Below, piece by piece: positions 32,758-42,414 of a DNA stretch of 64,000 bases. Within the stretch, counting starts at the first letter, position 1. Each line of letters opens with the position of its first letter. Source of the stretch: an uncultured Prevotella sp. (lineage in GTDB: Bacteria > Bacteroidota > Bacteroidia > Bacteroidales > Bacteroidaceae); the NCBI GenBank assembly GCA_905233245.1, contig CAJODK010000001.1:62001-126000 (forward strand), read 5' to 3'. The position numbers were made by a program, and so were the translations under genes. The notes beneath the pieces are model-generated. The model made no database searches. It saw only the letters and a program-made list of their open reading frames with translations, and was not told where the DNA came from.

Positions 32758-33804
32758 TTAATTATTAGCATGATTCCATCCCTGCGCCAAGAGGTCAAAC
32801 TCATTGCCGTCACGTGAGATAAGTTTCAGACCAAGTTCCGGACGGGTGATATATCCTATCACCTTTACGCCTTCCATGTTCTGGAGTTTGTCATTATCAC
32901 CGATAGGGCAGGTGAAAAGCAGTTCGTAGTCATCACCTCCATTGAGAGCACATGTAGAGACGTTCATATTAAGTTCCTCCGCCATCAGCGCCGTCTGGTA
33001 GTCTATAGGGAGTGTCTTCTCATAGATGCGGCATCCTGTACCTGACTGCTTGCAGATATGATGCAGTTCAGAGGAGAGACCGTCGGAAATGTCCATCATG
33101 GCAGTAGGAAAGATTCCCTCTGCATGTAACTTCTCTATAATGTCACCACGAGCTTCGGGTTTCAACTGACGCTGAATGAGGTATTCCTTGCCAGCGAAGT
33201 CAGGTGTCCACATCTCGTCTTGCTTGAGTTTGCCCTCTTGCAACTGTGAGTAATACACATTCTTCTCGCGCTCCAGAAGTTGCAGTCCCATGTATGCAGC
33301 ACCGAGGTCGCCAGTTACGCAGACGAGGTCAGTATCCTTGGCACCATTGCGATAGACGATATCCTCTTTGTTAGCCTCACCGATGCAGGTGATGGAGATA
33401 GCCAAACCAGTTTTAGAAGATGTGGTATCACCACCTACGATGTCAACATTCCACTTATCACAAGCCTCCTTGAGACCTTTGTAGAAATCATCCAAATCTT
33501 CAACAATAAAGCGCTTTGAGAGAGCGACAGAAACTAGCATTTGCTTTGGTGAACCACCCATAGCGAAGACATCGCTGATATTCACCATTGCTGACTTGTA
33601 GCCCAGTGAGCGCATATCCATGTATGTGAGGTCAAAGTGGATGCCCTCCATTAGCATGTCTGTGGTGACAAGCGTATCCTTCTCTCCATAGTGCATCACG
33701 GCACAGTCATCGCCAACGCCTTTGATTGTAGAAGAGTTCTTTAGTTCTATGTCTTTCGTGAGGTGGTCTATGAGACCAAATTCTCCAATTTTTGCAATAT
33801 CCAT
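32758..33804 (-). CDS. thiL: Thiamine-monophosphate kinase
   Basis: Phosphorylates thiamine monophosphate to the active diphosphate. It is 348 aa. The PurM-like ATP-binding pattern is visible: KGVGDDCAVM, VTTDMLMEGIHFD, SDVFAMGGSPKQMLVS, VVGGDTTSS-type IVGGDTTSSKTGLAIS, VTGDLGAAYMG, MDISDGLSSELHHI and GGDDYELLFTCP. It begins 7 nt after punA. No other thiamine gene is in the window. Confidence 0.96.
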   Translation of the reverse strand: MDIAKIGEFGLIDHLTKDIELKNSSTIKGVGDDCAVMHYGEKDTLVTTDMLMEGIHFDLTYMDMRSLGYKSAMVNISDVFAMGGSPKQMLVSVALSKRFIVEDLDDFYKGLKEACDKWNVDIVGGDTTSSKTGLAISITCIGEANKEDIVYRNGAKDTDLVCVTGDLGAAYMGLQLLEREKNVYYSQLQEGKLKQDEMWTPDFAGKEYLIQRQLKPEARGDIIEKLHAEGIFPTAMMDISDGLSSELHHICKQSGTGCRIYEKTLPIDYQTALMAEELNMNVSTCALNGGDDYELLFTCPIGDNDKLQNMEGVKVIGYITRPELGLKLISRDGNEFDLLAQGWNHANN

Positions 33805-33811
33805 GTCTTTG

Positions 33812-34624
33812 TTACATTTTTTCTAACATACCCTTGATGAGTATTTTCATTCGCTGTCCTGCTTCCTTACCAGCACGTTGTACCTCTTCGTGGCTGGCTA
33901 CCTCAGGCTGGTCGGATATTCCCATATTTGTGATTACTGAGATACCAAAAACCTTGATACCACAATGTCTGGCCACAATAACTTCTGGCACAGTACTCAT
34001 ACCGATAGCATCTCCCCCCAGAGTGTGAAAAGCTTTGTATTCGGCTGGAGTCTCGTATGACGGACCTTGAGTGCCGTAATACACTCCCTTTACCAATCCT
34101 TCAAGACTATTCTCCTTTGTTACCTCGTCTGCAAGAGCTATCAGTTGAGGGTCATAGGCAAAGTGCATATCAGGGAAACGTGGCCCTGTCGGAATATTCT
34201 TACCACGCAAAGGATTATCAGGAAAACCGTTGATATGGTCAGTGATTATCATGAGGTCACCAACGTGGAAAGATGTATTGGCACCACCAGCGGCATTGCT
34301 TACAAAGAGTGTCTTGATGCCCAGCTCATACATTACTCGGATGGGGAATGTCACTTCCTGCATAGAGTAACCCTCATAATAGTGGAAACGTCCCTTCATG
34401 GCCATCACTTCTTTGCCAGCAAGAGTACCAAAGATGAGTTTGCCGTCATGACCTTCCACCGTGGAAATGGGGAAATTAGGGATATCTGTATAGCTTATCT
34501 CTTTTGTTACGCTTATCTCATCAGCCATCTCTCCCAGACCCGTACCCAGGATAATTGCTATCTGTGGTTGCACGTTAATACGTTCTTGCAACCAAGTCGC
34601 TGTTTCTTTGATTTTTTTGTACAT
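33812..34624 (-). CDS. punA: Purine nucleoside phosphorylase
   Basis: Splits purine nucleosides with phosphate to base plus ribose-1-phosphate, for salvage. It is 270 aa, the trimeric class II type. IILGTGLGEMAD binds phosphate, EGHDGKLIFGTLAG, MKGRFHYYEGYSM, SNAAGGANTSFHVGD and YGTQGPSYETPAEYKAF follow, and the base-binding loop ends in GISVITN. Its start lies 50 nt inside lpxK. Confidence 0.96.
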   Translation of the reverse strand: MYKKIKETATWLQERINVQPQIAIILGTGLGEMADEISVTKEISYTDIPNFPISTVEGHDGKLIFGTLAGKEVMAMKGRFHYYEGYSMQEVTFPIRVMYELGIKTLFVSNAAGGANTSFHVGDLMIITDHINGFPDNPLRGKNIPTGPRFPDMHFAYDPQLIALADEVTKENSLEGLVKGVYYGTQGPSYETPAEYKAFHTLGGDAIGMSTVPEVIVARHCGIKVFGISVITNMGISDQPEVASHEEVQRAGKEAGQRMKILIKGMLEKM

Positions 34625-35711
34625 AGTTCAAGATTATCTGGTTAAACTTATTTTCATCTCCTTGTAAGAACTCTATGCTTATAGGAAGATAATAGATATT
34701 CTCCCTGACGCCCTTTGACAAATCCTTCAAATCAAGTATTCGCATAGCATCTTTTTCCGTTGTCACTATGACACATGGCTTGGGCATCATCTTGTATGCA
34801 AAGTTGATGCTTTCGGCATCGGATGCAGTAAACTGATGATGGTCAGCAAACTGGATATGTGTGATTTTATCGCAGTAAGGAGTTATATCCTCTATTATCT
34901 GGCGCGGAGATGCTATGCCTGTAAGTAATAGTACGTTAGGCAATTTTGTATTTGCACTATATTCTGGCTTTTCATTGAAGTCTGGCTGTCTCAGTGGATT
35001 AGCCTCTATGAAGATAGGGGATAGGGGAGAGTACCTTATTGTGGTGAAGAAGAGGTGCTGGTAGGGGAATAGATTCATATTTCTTTGCAGCACGCGATAC
35101 TCCATGGGTTTGATGTCAGCAGGGCATTTTGTCACTATTACGATGTCTGCTCTGTCCTTGCCATTGACCGGTTCTCTCAGTCTGCCTGCGGGAAGGAGCA
35201 TGTCATCCGTAATAATGCGATGATAGTCTGTCAGCAGAATATTGATACCTGGCTTGACATAGCGATGCTGAAAAGCGTCATCAAGCAATACAACACCAAT
35301 GCCACTCGTTTCTGGATTTGTCATAAGCATATCTATGCCGTGACAACGATTCTTATCCACGGCTACGGTGATATCAGGAAATTTCTGATGCATCTGATAT
35401 GGCTCGTCACCAATATCCATAATTGTGGTGTTTCTGCCAGCTACGACAAACCCTTTTGTTTTGCGCTTATAACCTCGTGATAGTACAGCCGTCTTTACTC
35501 TGTTGTGCAGAAGTTTTACGAGATACTCTACGTGAGGTGTTTTTCCAGCACCGCCTACTGTTATATTTCCCACAGAAATCACGGGTACGCTAAAACTTCT
35601 GCTCTTCAGCACTTCTGTGTCGAACAGCAGATTGCGCACCCATATCACCATGCCGTAAAGCCATGAAAGGGGTGTCAGCCATTGGTTTATTTTTATATGA
35701 TCACCTTCCAC
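34575..35711 (-). CDS. lpxK: Tetraacyldisaccharide 4'-kinase
   Basis: Phosphorylates lipid A disaccharide at the 4' position on the inner face of the inner membrane. It is 378 aa. The Walker A of this family, SVGNITVGGAGKTPHVEYL, is near residues 46-64; DEPYQMHQKFP and LLDDAFQHRYVKPGINILLTD (with Asp-Asp) are typical, with an N-terminal amphipathic segment (WLYGMVIWVRNLLF). It heads the run with punA, thiL and the nrnA-like gene. A -7 box lies about 30 nt upstream, inside the end of uvrA. Confidence 0.95.
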   Translation of the reverse strand: MEGDHIKINQWLTPLSWLYGMVIWVRNLLFDTEVLKSRSFSVPVISVGNITVGGAGKTPHVEYLVKLLHNRVKTAVLSRGYKRKTKGFVVAGRNTTIMDIGDEPYQMHQKFPDITVAVDKNRCHGIDMLMTNPETSGIGVVLLDDAFQHRYVKPGINILLTDYHRIITDDMLLPAGRLREPVNGKDRADIVIVTKCPADIKPMEYRVLQRNMNLFPYQHLFFTTIRYSPLSPIFIEANPLRQPDFNEKPEYSANTKLPNVLLLTGIASPRQIIEDITPYCDKITHIQFADHHQFTASDAESINFAYKMMPKPCVIVTTEKDAMRILDLKDLSKGVRENIYYLPISIEFLQGDENKFNQIILNYVQKNQRNSDLVARTY

Positions 35712-35739
35712 TGAATGTGAGATATATAATAGCAGTGTG

Positions 35740-35747
35740 CAAAGTTA
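35740..35747 (-). promoter_or_regulatory. -7 box upstream of lpxK
   Basis: TAACTTTG on the minus strand, overlapping the last codon of uvrA, 28 nt before the lpxK ATG. No TTTG at 19-20 nt, so support is moderate. Confidence 0.5.
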
Positions 35748-38270
35748 CAAAAACTTTTTCAAAAAGCGTGCTGTTATGCTGTTTTTATTTCTTATAATTT
35801 CTTCAGGAGTACCTGTGGCAATGATTTTTCCTCCTCCGCTACCTCCTTCCGGGCCTAAGTCTATTATGTGGTCTGCCATCTTTATTACATCCAGATTATG
35901 CTCTATGATAAGCACTGTATTTCCTCTGTTCACCAAGCGTTGCAATATTTCCATCAGTATTCTGATATCCTCGAAGTGCAGACCTGTAGTAGGTTCATCT
36001 AGGATATAGAAAGTCTTGCCTGTATCACGTTTGGCAAGTTCAGTGGCAAGTTTCACTCTCTGGCTCTCTCCTCCCGATAGCGTGGTGCTTGGTTGTCCTA
36101 CCTTGATATACCCGAGTCCTACCTCCTGTAGAATCCTGAGTTTCTGTTTGATACGTGGTATCGGTTCAAAGAATTCTACAGCTTGGTTTATGGTCATATC
36201 AAGAACGTCTGCGATGCTCTTACCTTTGTATCTCACTTCGAGAGTTTCGGTGTTGTAACGACGCCCGTGACATGCTTCGCATGGCACATAGACGTCAGGC
36301 AACAGATTCATCTCTATAGTTCGATAGCCATTACCTCCGCATGTCTCACATCGTCCACCTTTCACATTGAAGGAGAATCGTCCTGGTTTGTAACCACGTA
36401 TCTTTGCCTCTGGCAGATTGACGAAGAGCGACCTGATGTCAGAGAAAACTCCCGTGTAAGTGGCAGGATTAGAACGTGGTGTGCGTCCTATAGGGCTCTG
36501 ATCAACGCTTACCACCTTATCTATATTGTCGATTCCATCGATACTGTCATATGGCATCGGTTTCTTGAGTGATTTATAGAAATGCTGCGATAAAATCGGC
36601 AAAAGCGTTTCGTTGACGAGGGTAGATTTACCAGAACCGCTAACTCCTGTGACTACGATTAGTTTGCCAAGGGGAAATTCTGCATCTACATTCTTAAGAT
36701 TATTGCCACATGCACCTCTTAGTATTATGGAGTTTCCTTTGCCCTCACGCCTTTCTTTTGGCATCTCAATTTGCTTAGTGCCATTGAGGTATGATGCCGT
36801 AAGGGTATCAGTCTTGAGAAGTTCTTTTGCTGTGCCCTGAAAAATAACATTGCCACCCTTGCGACCTGCACCAGGACCTATATCGACGATGTAATCGGCA
36901 TTTCTCATCATATCCTCATCATGTTCCACTACGATGACTGTATTGCCTAAGTCTCGCAGTTGCTTGAGTGATTTGATAAGTCGTTCATTATCACGCTGGT
37001 GCAAGCCGATAGAGGGCTCATCTAGGATGTAGAGTACGTTGACCAACTGCGAACCTATCTGCGTGGCGAGTCTGATGCGCTGACTTTCACCACCGGACAG
37101 GGTCTTAGACGAACGATTGAGAGCAACGTAGCTTAAGCCTACGTCGAGCATGAATTGCAGTCGTGTCCTTATCTCCTTGAGTATCTCTTCTGCAATTCTC
37201 TGTTCCTTCTCTCCCATGTGATTGGGAGCTTCCATGAGCCATGCCTGCAATTTGTCAATATCCATTTCCCCAAGTTGATGGATATTCTTATCCCATATCT
37301 TGTACGACAGGGCTTCCGGATTCAGTCGGGCGCCATTGCATGCGGGGCATACGGTTACTTCGATTTCATCGCTTTCTTCATCGTTCTCGTTCACATTATC
37401 CTGCATCACTCCCAGTCCTTTGCAGAGAGGGCAGGCTCCTTCAGGAGAATTGAACGAGAATATATTAGGGGCAGGATCTTTGTATGCCATGCCAGTAGTG
37501 GGGCACATCAGACGCTTGGAGTAGAATTTTGCCTCCTCTGTCTGCTTATCCATTATCATTATCAGGCCATCGCCTTGTCGCATGGCTACCTCTATACTTT
37601 TTCTCAGTCGTTCTGACTTGTCCTCTCCGCTCACCTTTAGTTTGTCTATCACCACTTCAATATTATGGTTCTTGTAGCGGTCCAGTTTCATGCCAGGCAC
37701 GATATCCTGCAGTTGTTCATCTATCCTAACCTGCAGGAACCCTTTTTTAGCCATTTGTTCGAAGAGTTCGCGGTAGTGTCCCTTACGATTTCTCACTAAT
37801 GGAGCAAGAATGTAAATGGCCTTATTGGAGTAAGCATCGAGTATCTTATTGACGAGTTGCTCTTCTGTGTACTTCACCATCTTCTCTCCTGTCACCCAAC
37901 TATACGCTGTGCCAGCACGGGCGTAGAGCAGACGAAGATAGTCATATACTTCAGTCGTAGTACCTACAGTGGAGCGTGGATTCTTGTTAGTGGTCTTCTG
38001 CTCGATGGAGATGACGGGTGATAGTCCTGTTATTTTATCTACATCAGGACGCTCCATTCCACCGAGGAAATTGCGTGCATAGGCGGAGAAAGTTTCTATG
38101 TATCGGCGCTGTCCCTCTGCCAAGATGGTGTCGAAAGCCAGAGAAGACTTCCCCGAGCCTGATAGTCCTGTGATGACTGTCAGACTATTGCGGGGTATCT
38201 GCACATCTACGTTTTTCAGATTGTGTGTTCTCGCCCCCCAAACTTCTATTGAATCGGTCTTTTCGATAAT
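35745..38270 (-). CDS. uvrA: UvrA excision nuclease subunit, probable non-canonical start
   Basis: DNA-damage recognition ATPase of nucleotide excision repair. Both ABC modules are present: Walker A GLSGSGKSS and GVSGSGKSTLV, signatures LSGGESQRIRLA and LSGGESQRVKLA, and the UvrB-binding region after GTTTEVYDYLRLL. Zinc finger 2 is intact (CETCGGNGY...CEACHG); the first half of finger 1 has one cysteine (CPTTG) instead of CPxCG. The first usual start codon, GTG 38204, would drop conserved residues (SIEVWGARTHNLKNVDVQIP) that are plainly encoded upstream. Between an in-frame stop at 38285 and that GTG there is no ATG, GTG or TTG; ATT 38270 is the best candidate. That gives 841 aa, about 100 shorter than E. 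coli UvrA. Confidence 0.92.
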   Translation of the reverse strand: MIEKTDSIEVWGARTHNLKNVDVQIPRNSLTVITGLSGSGKSSLAFDTILAEGQRRYIETFSAYARNFLGGMERPDVDKITGLSPVISIEQKTTNKNPRSTVGTTTEVYDYLRLLYARAGTAYSWVTGEKMVKYTEEQLVNKILDAYSNKAIYILAPLVRNRKGHYRELFEQMAKKGFLQVRIDEQLQDIVPGMKLDRYKNHNIEVVIDKLKVSGEDKSERLRKSIEVAMRQGDGLIMIMDKQTEEAKFYSKRLMCPTTGMAYKDPAPNIFSFNSPEGACPLCKGLGVMQDNVNENDEESDEIEVTVCPACNGARLNPEALSYKIWDKNIHQLGEMDIDKLQAWLMEAPNHMGEKEQRIAEEILKEIRTRLQFMLDVGLSYVALNRSSKTLSGGESQRIRLATQIGSQLVNVLYILDEPSIGLHQRDNERLIKSLKQLRDLGNTVIVVEHDEDMMRNADYIVDIGPGAGRKGGNVIFQGTAKELLKTDTLTASYLNGTKQIEMPKERREGKGNSIILRGACGNNLKNVDAEFPLGKLIVVTGVSGSGKSTLVNETLLPILSQHFYKSLKKPMPYDSIDGIDNIDKVVSVDQSPIGRTPRSNPATYTGVFSDIRSLFVNLPEAKIRGYKPGRFSFNVKGGRCETCGGNGYRTIEMNLLPDVYVPCEACHGRRYNTETLEVRYKGKSIADVLDMTINQAVEFFEPIPRIKQKLRILQEVGLGYIKVGQPSTTLSGGESQRVKLATELAKRDTGKTFYILDEPTTGLHFEDIRILMEILQRLVNRGNTVLIIEHNLDVIKMADHIIDLGPEGGSGGGKIIATGTPEEIIRNKNSITARFLKKFL

Positions 38271-38271
38271 T

Positions 38272-39030
38272 TTACAGGTCTTTCAGGTATGCCAGTTTCA
38301 CGTATATAGCGCCATTGTTTGACTTTCCGAACTCATCCTTCTTGGAGTCACCAAAGAGGTTGCCCAGTCCGTAGTAGTAGCGTCCTTCGAGAGAGATGCG
38401 TCCGAAGTGTTTTATGTCCCATTCCACACCAGCGCCGAATGCTATACCGTAGTCAAACTTATTCTCTATGTCCATAGTCTCCTGCGCTACCTCAGTATTG
38501 GCTCGTACTTCTCCTTCTATGTAGTCGGGGTAAAAATCAGGAATGTATGGCAGGTCGTAGTTCTTCGTAGTTTTCTCACTCATCATGAATCCCAGTTGTG
38601 GTCCGGCATTGATGAACGCATTGATGCCATGTCGCTCCTTGCCCCATGCCAGATGCGCCATAATAGGAATCTGCAGGTAGGTAATGTCACGAGTGTATTC
38701 CTCCGCCACGCCAGTATTTGGATTGATGACCTGAGTGCCGCTAATTGTCTTGATATCCTGTTTCCATCCAAGTTTGGCAATGTTGCACTCCATTTGGATA
38801 GAGCAGATAGTGGAGAAATACTTCTCGCTGGTATATCGCCCTGTGATGCCTATAGCGGCTCCCATGTGGGTTTTCTGACTGACCTCAGGCATAAAACCCA
38901 CCGAATTCATCGCTATACCACCACTGACGCCCAATGCCCAGACATGACGATAGTCTCCGACTTGTGCACTGGACATAAACGGAAGCGCTAATGCTAACGC
39001 CAGAAATATTTTTCTAATACTGCAGCGCAT
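38272..39030 (-). CDS. Outer-membrane beta-barrel protein (PorT-like family)
   Basis: 252 aa with signal peptide (IFLALALALPFMSSA, cleaved near residue 22). The mature part has alternating strands and conserved glycines (LGVSGGIAMNSVGFMP, FINAGPQLGFMM, GIAFGAGVEWDI, LEGRYYYGLGNLF) ending in a hydrophobic strand, as in Bacteroidetes barrel proteins of the PorT/OMP_b-brl_2 group. A T9SS role is possible but not shown. It overlaps the upstream binding-protein gene by 17 nt and ends directly before uvrA. Confidence 0.82.
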   Translation of the reverse strand: MRCSIRKIFLALALALPFMSSAQVGDYRHVWALGVSGGIAMNSVGFMPEVSQKTHMGAAIGITGRYTSEKYFSTICSIQMECNIAKLGWKQDIKTISGTQVINPNTGVAEEYTRDITYLQIPIMAHLAWGKERHGINAFINAGPQLGFMMSEKTTKNYDLPYIPDFYPDYIEGEVRANTEVAQETMDIENKFDYGIAFGAGVEWDIKHFGRISLEGRYYYGLGNLFGDSKKDEFGKSNNGAIYVKLAYLKDL

Positions 39031-40081
39031 CGATACCTCCGTCTGTCTTGTAGTGAATCAGCATATAAGCCTTGTTGCGATAACCTCCGCTGCTGGTCTT
39101 TACAAACTTCAGCGGTGTCTGCATCCACGTCTGCCTGTCAGCCAGGAAGTACATGGCGTGATCATAACCCGTAGCAGCAAAATGGGGCAGGGCATTCATC
39201 ATATCCTGATGGAAAGCCCAACGATAACGCTGCTCAAACAACTTGGTCTTCTCTGACTGCTCGTTGTAGTAGAAGTTTGTAGGGATGTATGTATCGTACT
39301 TTGCCAGTCTGTCCTTATAAAATTTAGCATACATCAGCCACTCTGTGTATCCAAACATCGAGATTCTGACTCCCTGATTGTTTCTTGTCAGATAATCCAG
39401 TTTGTCCATTGCCGCCCTTAGTTCTGGTGAGCGTCCGGTATTGAGAATTACGAGGTTGGGCTGATTGAGTGAGAATGCTTTGGCAAACATCTCGTCAGAT
39501 GAGCGCAGATTGGTTATATTGTATTCCACGCCGTTCTTCTCCAGTATCTTTCTCAGTCCGAATGTGAAAGCACCTTTTCGTGAAGTGGTATCGTTACAAT
39601 CGATGAATACGGGGTGAAAGTCCCTGAAATTCTCTGCCACTCGCTGTATTGACGTGGCATACATCTCATCAGGCGACATATAGACTTGGTATATGCTTGG
39701 ATTCTTATCCACATCATTGCCATTGATAGAGAATGGTATCACCATCTTGACATTGTATGCTCTGCAGAAATCCCCAATCACCTTTACCTGCTTGGTATAG
39801 AGCGGTGCGAAGATTATTTGGCAGTCCGTGGTGCCATCCTGAAGAAGGGTAGTGCGTGGGTCAGCATCTATAGGCACGTTCCACGCGCGTACATTTATAT
39901 TCTTACCCTCTGCCTTCAGTTCCTTTACAGCCAGGAGTATGCCCCTGTAGTATTCTGTCATGCGTCTGCCATCGCCGTCATTGTCGTGCAGAGGCAACAT
40001 CACACCAACATTTATCTGTGCTTGTACAGCATTCAGAGTGAAGCACATTATTGCCAGAATATATAATATTTTTCTTGCCAT
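39014..40081 (-). CDS. Exported periplasmic-binding-protein-type I fold protein
   Basis: 355 aa from ATG 40081, which starts a good signal peptide (MARKILYILAIMCFTLNAVQ). In-frame codons further upstream would read through the promoter. The mature protein resembles type I periplasmic binding proteins (INVGVMLPLHDNDGDGRRM, YRGILLAVKELKAEG, IIFAPLYTKQVKVIGDFC, VIPFSING, FPVFIDCND-like FHPVFIDCND). Related Bacteroidetes proteins carry LysM repeats in front; none is visible here. The ligand is unknown. It overlaps the barrel gene, so a two-gene envelope unit is likely. Confidence 0.75.
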   Translation of the reverse strand: MARKILYILAIMCFTLNAVQAQINVGVMLPLHDNDGDGRRMTEYYRGILLAVKELKAEGKNINVRAWNVPIDADPRTTLLQDGTTDCQIIFAPLYTKQVKVIGDFCRAYNVKMVIPFSINGNDVDKNPSIYQVYMSPDEMYATSIQRVAENFRDFHPVFIDCNDTTSRKGAFTFGLRKILEKNGVEYNITNLRSSDEMFAKAFSLNQPNLVILNTGRSPELRAAMDKLDYLTRNNQGVRISMFGYTEWLMYAKFYKDRLAKYDTYIPTNFYYNEQSEKTKLFEQRYRWAFHQDMMNALPHFAATGYDHAMYFLADRQTWMQTPLKFVKTSSGGYRNKAYMLIHYKTDGGIDALQY

Positions 40082-40116
40082 AGCGTTTGTTAAGTAGGTA
40101 TCAATGTTTACTATTG

Positions 40117-40124
40117 CAAAGGTA
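40117..40124 (-). promoter_or_regulatory. -7 box of the binding-protein/barrel unit
   Basis: TACCTTTG on the minus strand, 35 nt before the ATG at 40081. No clear -33 TTTG. Confidence 0.5.
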
Positions 40125-40179
40125 CAAAAAAAAGTTGAAAGTAAAACATAGCAAGCAGAAAAACTTTTTGTCAAAAAAA

Positions 40180-40956
40180 ATGAACAGAATACTTATCTCC
40201 ATATTATTCAGTCTGTTAGCCGTCAATTTAATGGCAGCTACCGAGATACATCCTGACTTCACATGGACGGTCTATAATGCTAATGGTGAGCCCATCGATA
40301 CGATAGACAATAGCTATCAGGGGTCTGCGCCTGTCACTGCTACCATGTTGGCAAGGGTGATAAAAGAGGATGATGAAGGCAACGAAGAAGAATACACCGA
40401 TGCTGTCTTCTATGGAGCGTGGTGCAAGTGGAGCTTGGGCGGACAGATGGAGAATCCTGACTTGTCCAATCCTAACAATCCTACGGAGTTTACTTTCCGT
40501 TCAGCAGGTACTGACAGCATAGCCTATGTGGGCTATGTGGATATTACTATGCCTGATGGTACGGTAGAACATATCGACTTGACTCCCACGTACATGCGTA
40601 ATCACAAAGACGAATACATCTTCATAGTCAAGACGTACGACAGCAAACTGTATTTCCCCAATGCATTCTCACCAAATGACGATGGATACAACGAAATCTA
40701 TAAGGCTAAAGAGGCACAGAGTATCATAGAGTTTCATGCCAAGATATTCAATCGCTGGGGACAGAAGCTCTATGAGTGGGATAATGTCAACGGAGGTTGG
40801 GACGGTACTTATCATGGCAAACCTGTGAAAGACGGTGTATATTACGTACAGGTCAAGGCTAAGGGAGCTGATGGCCAAGAGTTTGTCATCAAGAAGGATG
40901 TAAATCTCATGCGTGGCTATGAAGAGAACTCCTACAACAATTCTTCTACCCAATAG
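40180..40956 (+). CDS. Exported protein with T9SS type B (gliding-motility) C-terminal domain
   Basis: 258 aa from ATG 40180 (signal peptide MNRILISILFSLLAVNLMAA). The middle part (about 25-165) is a beta-rich, acidic region of unknown function. The end is a T9SS type B sorting domain (about 165-250): LYFPNAFSPNDDGYNEIY, AKIFNRWGQKLYEWD, GGWDGTYHGKPVKDGVYYVQV, KKDVNLMRG. Such domains direct cargo through the type IX secretion system. The 15 residues after the domain are polar and unusual. The start was chosen by the signal peptide; a longer frame from 40087 lacks one. Confidence 0.85.
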   Translation: MNRILISILFSLLAVNLMAATEIHPDFTWTVYNANGEPIDTIDNSYQGSAPVTATMLARVIKEDDEGNEEEYTDAVFYGAWCKWSLGGQMENPDLSNPNNPTEFTFRSAGTDSIAYVGYVDITMPDGTVEHIDLTPTYMRNHKDEYIFIVKTYDSKLYFPNAFSPNDDGYNEIYKAKEAQSIIEFHAKIFNRWGQKLYEWDNVNGGWDGTYHGKPVKDGVYYVQVKAKGADGQEFVIKKDVNLMRGYEENSYNNSSTQ

Positions 40957-40972
40957 AGCTAAGCAACTATTT

Positions 40973-41033
40973 CAAATTAGCTAGCAAATTAAAAAAATTA
41001 GCTAGTTAATTTCGAAAATTAACTAGCTAATTT
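40973..41033 (-). terminator. AT-rich palindrome between convergent genes, probable xylA-side terminator
   Basis: A perfect 18-bp stem (40995-41012 with 41016-41033, 3-nt loop) built on TTAGCTAG. In the minus direction it is followed by TTTT, so it may end xylB-xylA transcription. An extra copy of AAATTAGCTAG (40974-40984) lies beside it, a sign of repeat expansion. Confidence 0.55.
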
Positions 41034-41056
41034 AAAATCCTTACTTAGTTACAAGA

Positions 41057-42373
41057 CTACTTAGCATAGAGAGCTACGATGGTCTCGTAGAGTTCTTGCT
41101 TGCCTGAGGTCTGCTTTGGCTCTTCTACTTTCTTGCCATACTCGTAAACCTGCTCCAGGGTCAGTTTGCCATCCTCGAAGTCCTTACCGATACCGCTGTC
41201 GAAGGAAGCGTAGCGCTCCTTGAGCATCTGTGGGATTGGAGAGTTCTCCATGATGTCGATAGCATTGAGCAGTGCGCGTGCGCAAGCGTCCATACCTGAG
41301 ATATGAGCGATGATGATGTCCTCCAGGTCGGTAGAGTTGCGACGAGTCTTGGCATCGAAGTTCGTACCACCAGGTGCGATACCGCCATTGCGTACTATCT
41401 GCATCCAAGCCTGAGTGAGCTCGTAGTTGTCGATAGGGAACTGGTCCGTATCCCAACCATTCTGAGCATCACCACGGTTAGCATCGATGGAACCGAGCAT
41501 TCCTGCATCTACTGCGCAAGCCAGTTCGTGCTCAAATGTGTGGCCAGCCAGAGTAGCATGGTTCACCTCGATATTCACCTTGAAGTCTTTGTCCAAACCG
41601 TGTGCCTTGAGGAAACCAACAACGGTCTCTGTATCAACGTCATACTGGTGCTTTGATGGCTCCATAGGTTTTGGTTCGATGAGGAAGTTGCCCTTGAAGC
41701 CCTTTGAGCGAGCGTAGTCGCGTGCCATAGTGAGCATGGTAGCCATGTGTTCCTTCTCGCGCTTCTGGTCTGTGTTGAGGAGTGACATGTAGCCCTCGCG
41801 TCCGCCCCAGAACACGTAGTTTTCTGCACCAAGTTTGATGCCAGCATCGATAGCATTCTTAATCTGCACGATAGCACGAGCCACAACGTCGAAGTCTGGG
41901 TTGGTAGAAGCGCCATTCATGTAACGTGCATTGCCGAAGACGTTGGCTGTTGACCACAGGAGTTTGATGCCTGTCTGTTTCTGCTTCTCGGCGAGGTAGT
42001 CGGTGATAGCCTTGAGGTTTGACTCATACTCGGCGATGCTGTTGCCCTCAGAAACGAGGTCAACATCGTGGAAGCAGTAATACTCGATGCCGAGCTTCTG
42101 CATGATTTCGAAGCCTGCATCGGCCTTGTTCTTGGCAATCTCTACGGCATTGGCACCCTGGTTCCAAGGGAAGGTCTTGGTGCCACCACCAAACTGGTCG
42201 GCGCCCTCAGCGCACAGTGTGTGCCACCATGCCATGGCGAAGCGCATCCAGTCTTTCATTTTCTTACCTGCCACTACCTTCTCTGCGTCGTAGTAGTGGA
42301 ATGCCATTGGGTTCTTTGACTCTGGTCCCTCGAATGGGATCTTACCGATTTGTGGAAAATACTCTTTTGCCAT
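41057..42373 (-). CDS. xylA: Xylose isomerase
   Basis: Converts D-xylose to D-xylulose. It is 438 aa, the class II length. Catalytic and metal residues are in [59 protein letters not shown] and [19 protein letters not shown]. It lies downstream of xylB, with a tandem TTTAATCTTTAATG repeat in the 26-nt spacer. No xylose transporter or XylR is in the window. Confidence 0.97.
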   Translation of the reverse strand: MAKEYFPQIGKIPFEGPESKNPMAFHYYDAEKVVAGKKMKDWMRFAMAWWHTLCAEGADQFGGGTKTFPWNQGANAVEIAKNKADAGFEIMQKLGIEYYCFHDVDLVSEGNSIAEYESNLKAITDYLAEKQKQTGIKLLWSTANVFGNARYMNGASTNPDFDVVARAIVQIKNAIDAGIKLGAENYVFWGGREGYMSLLNTDQKREKEHMATMLTMARDYARSKGFKGNFLIEPKPMEPSKHQYDVDTETVVGFLKAHGLDKDFKVNIEVNHATLAGHTFEHELACAVDAGMLGSIDANRGDAQNGWDTDQFPIDNYELTQAWMQIVRNGGIAPGGTNFDAKTRRNSTDLEDIIIAHISGMDACARALLNAIDIMENSPIPQMLKERYASFDSGIGKDFEDGKLTLEQVYEYGKKVEEPKQTSGKQELYETIVALYAK

Positions 42374-42414
42374 AATCTTTAATGTTTAATATTTAATCTT
42401 TAATGTTTAATATA
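42374..42414 (-). repeat. Short tandem repeat spanning the xylB stop and the xylB-xylA spacer
   Basis: CTTTAATGTTTAATATTTAA and onward: two and a half units of about 17 nt. The last xylB codons (YIKH and stop) are read from it. Confidence 0.8.
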
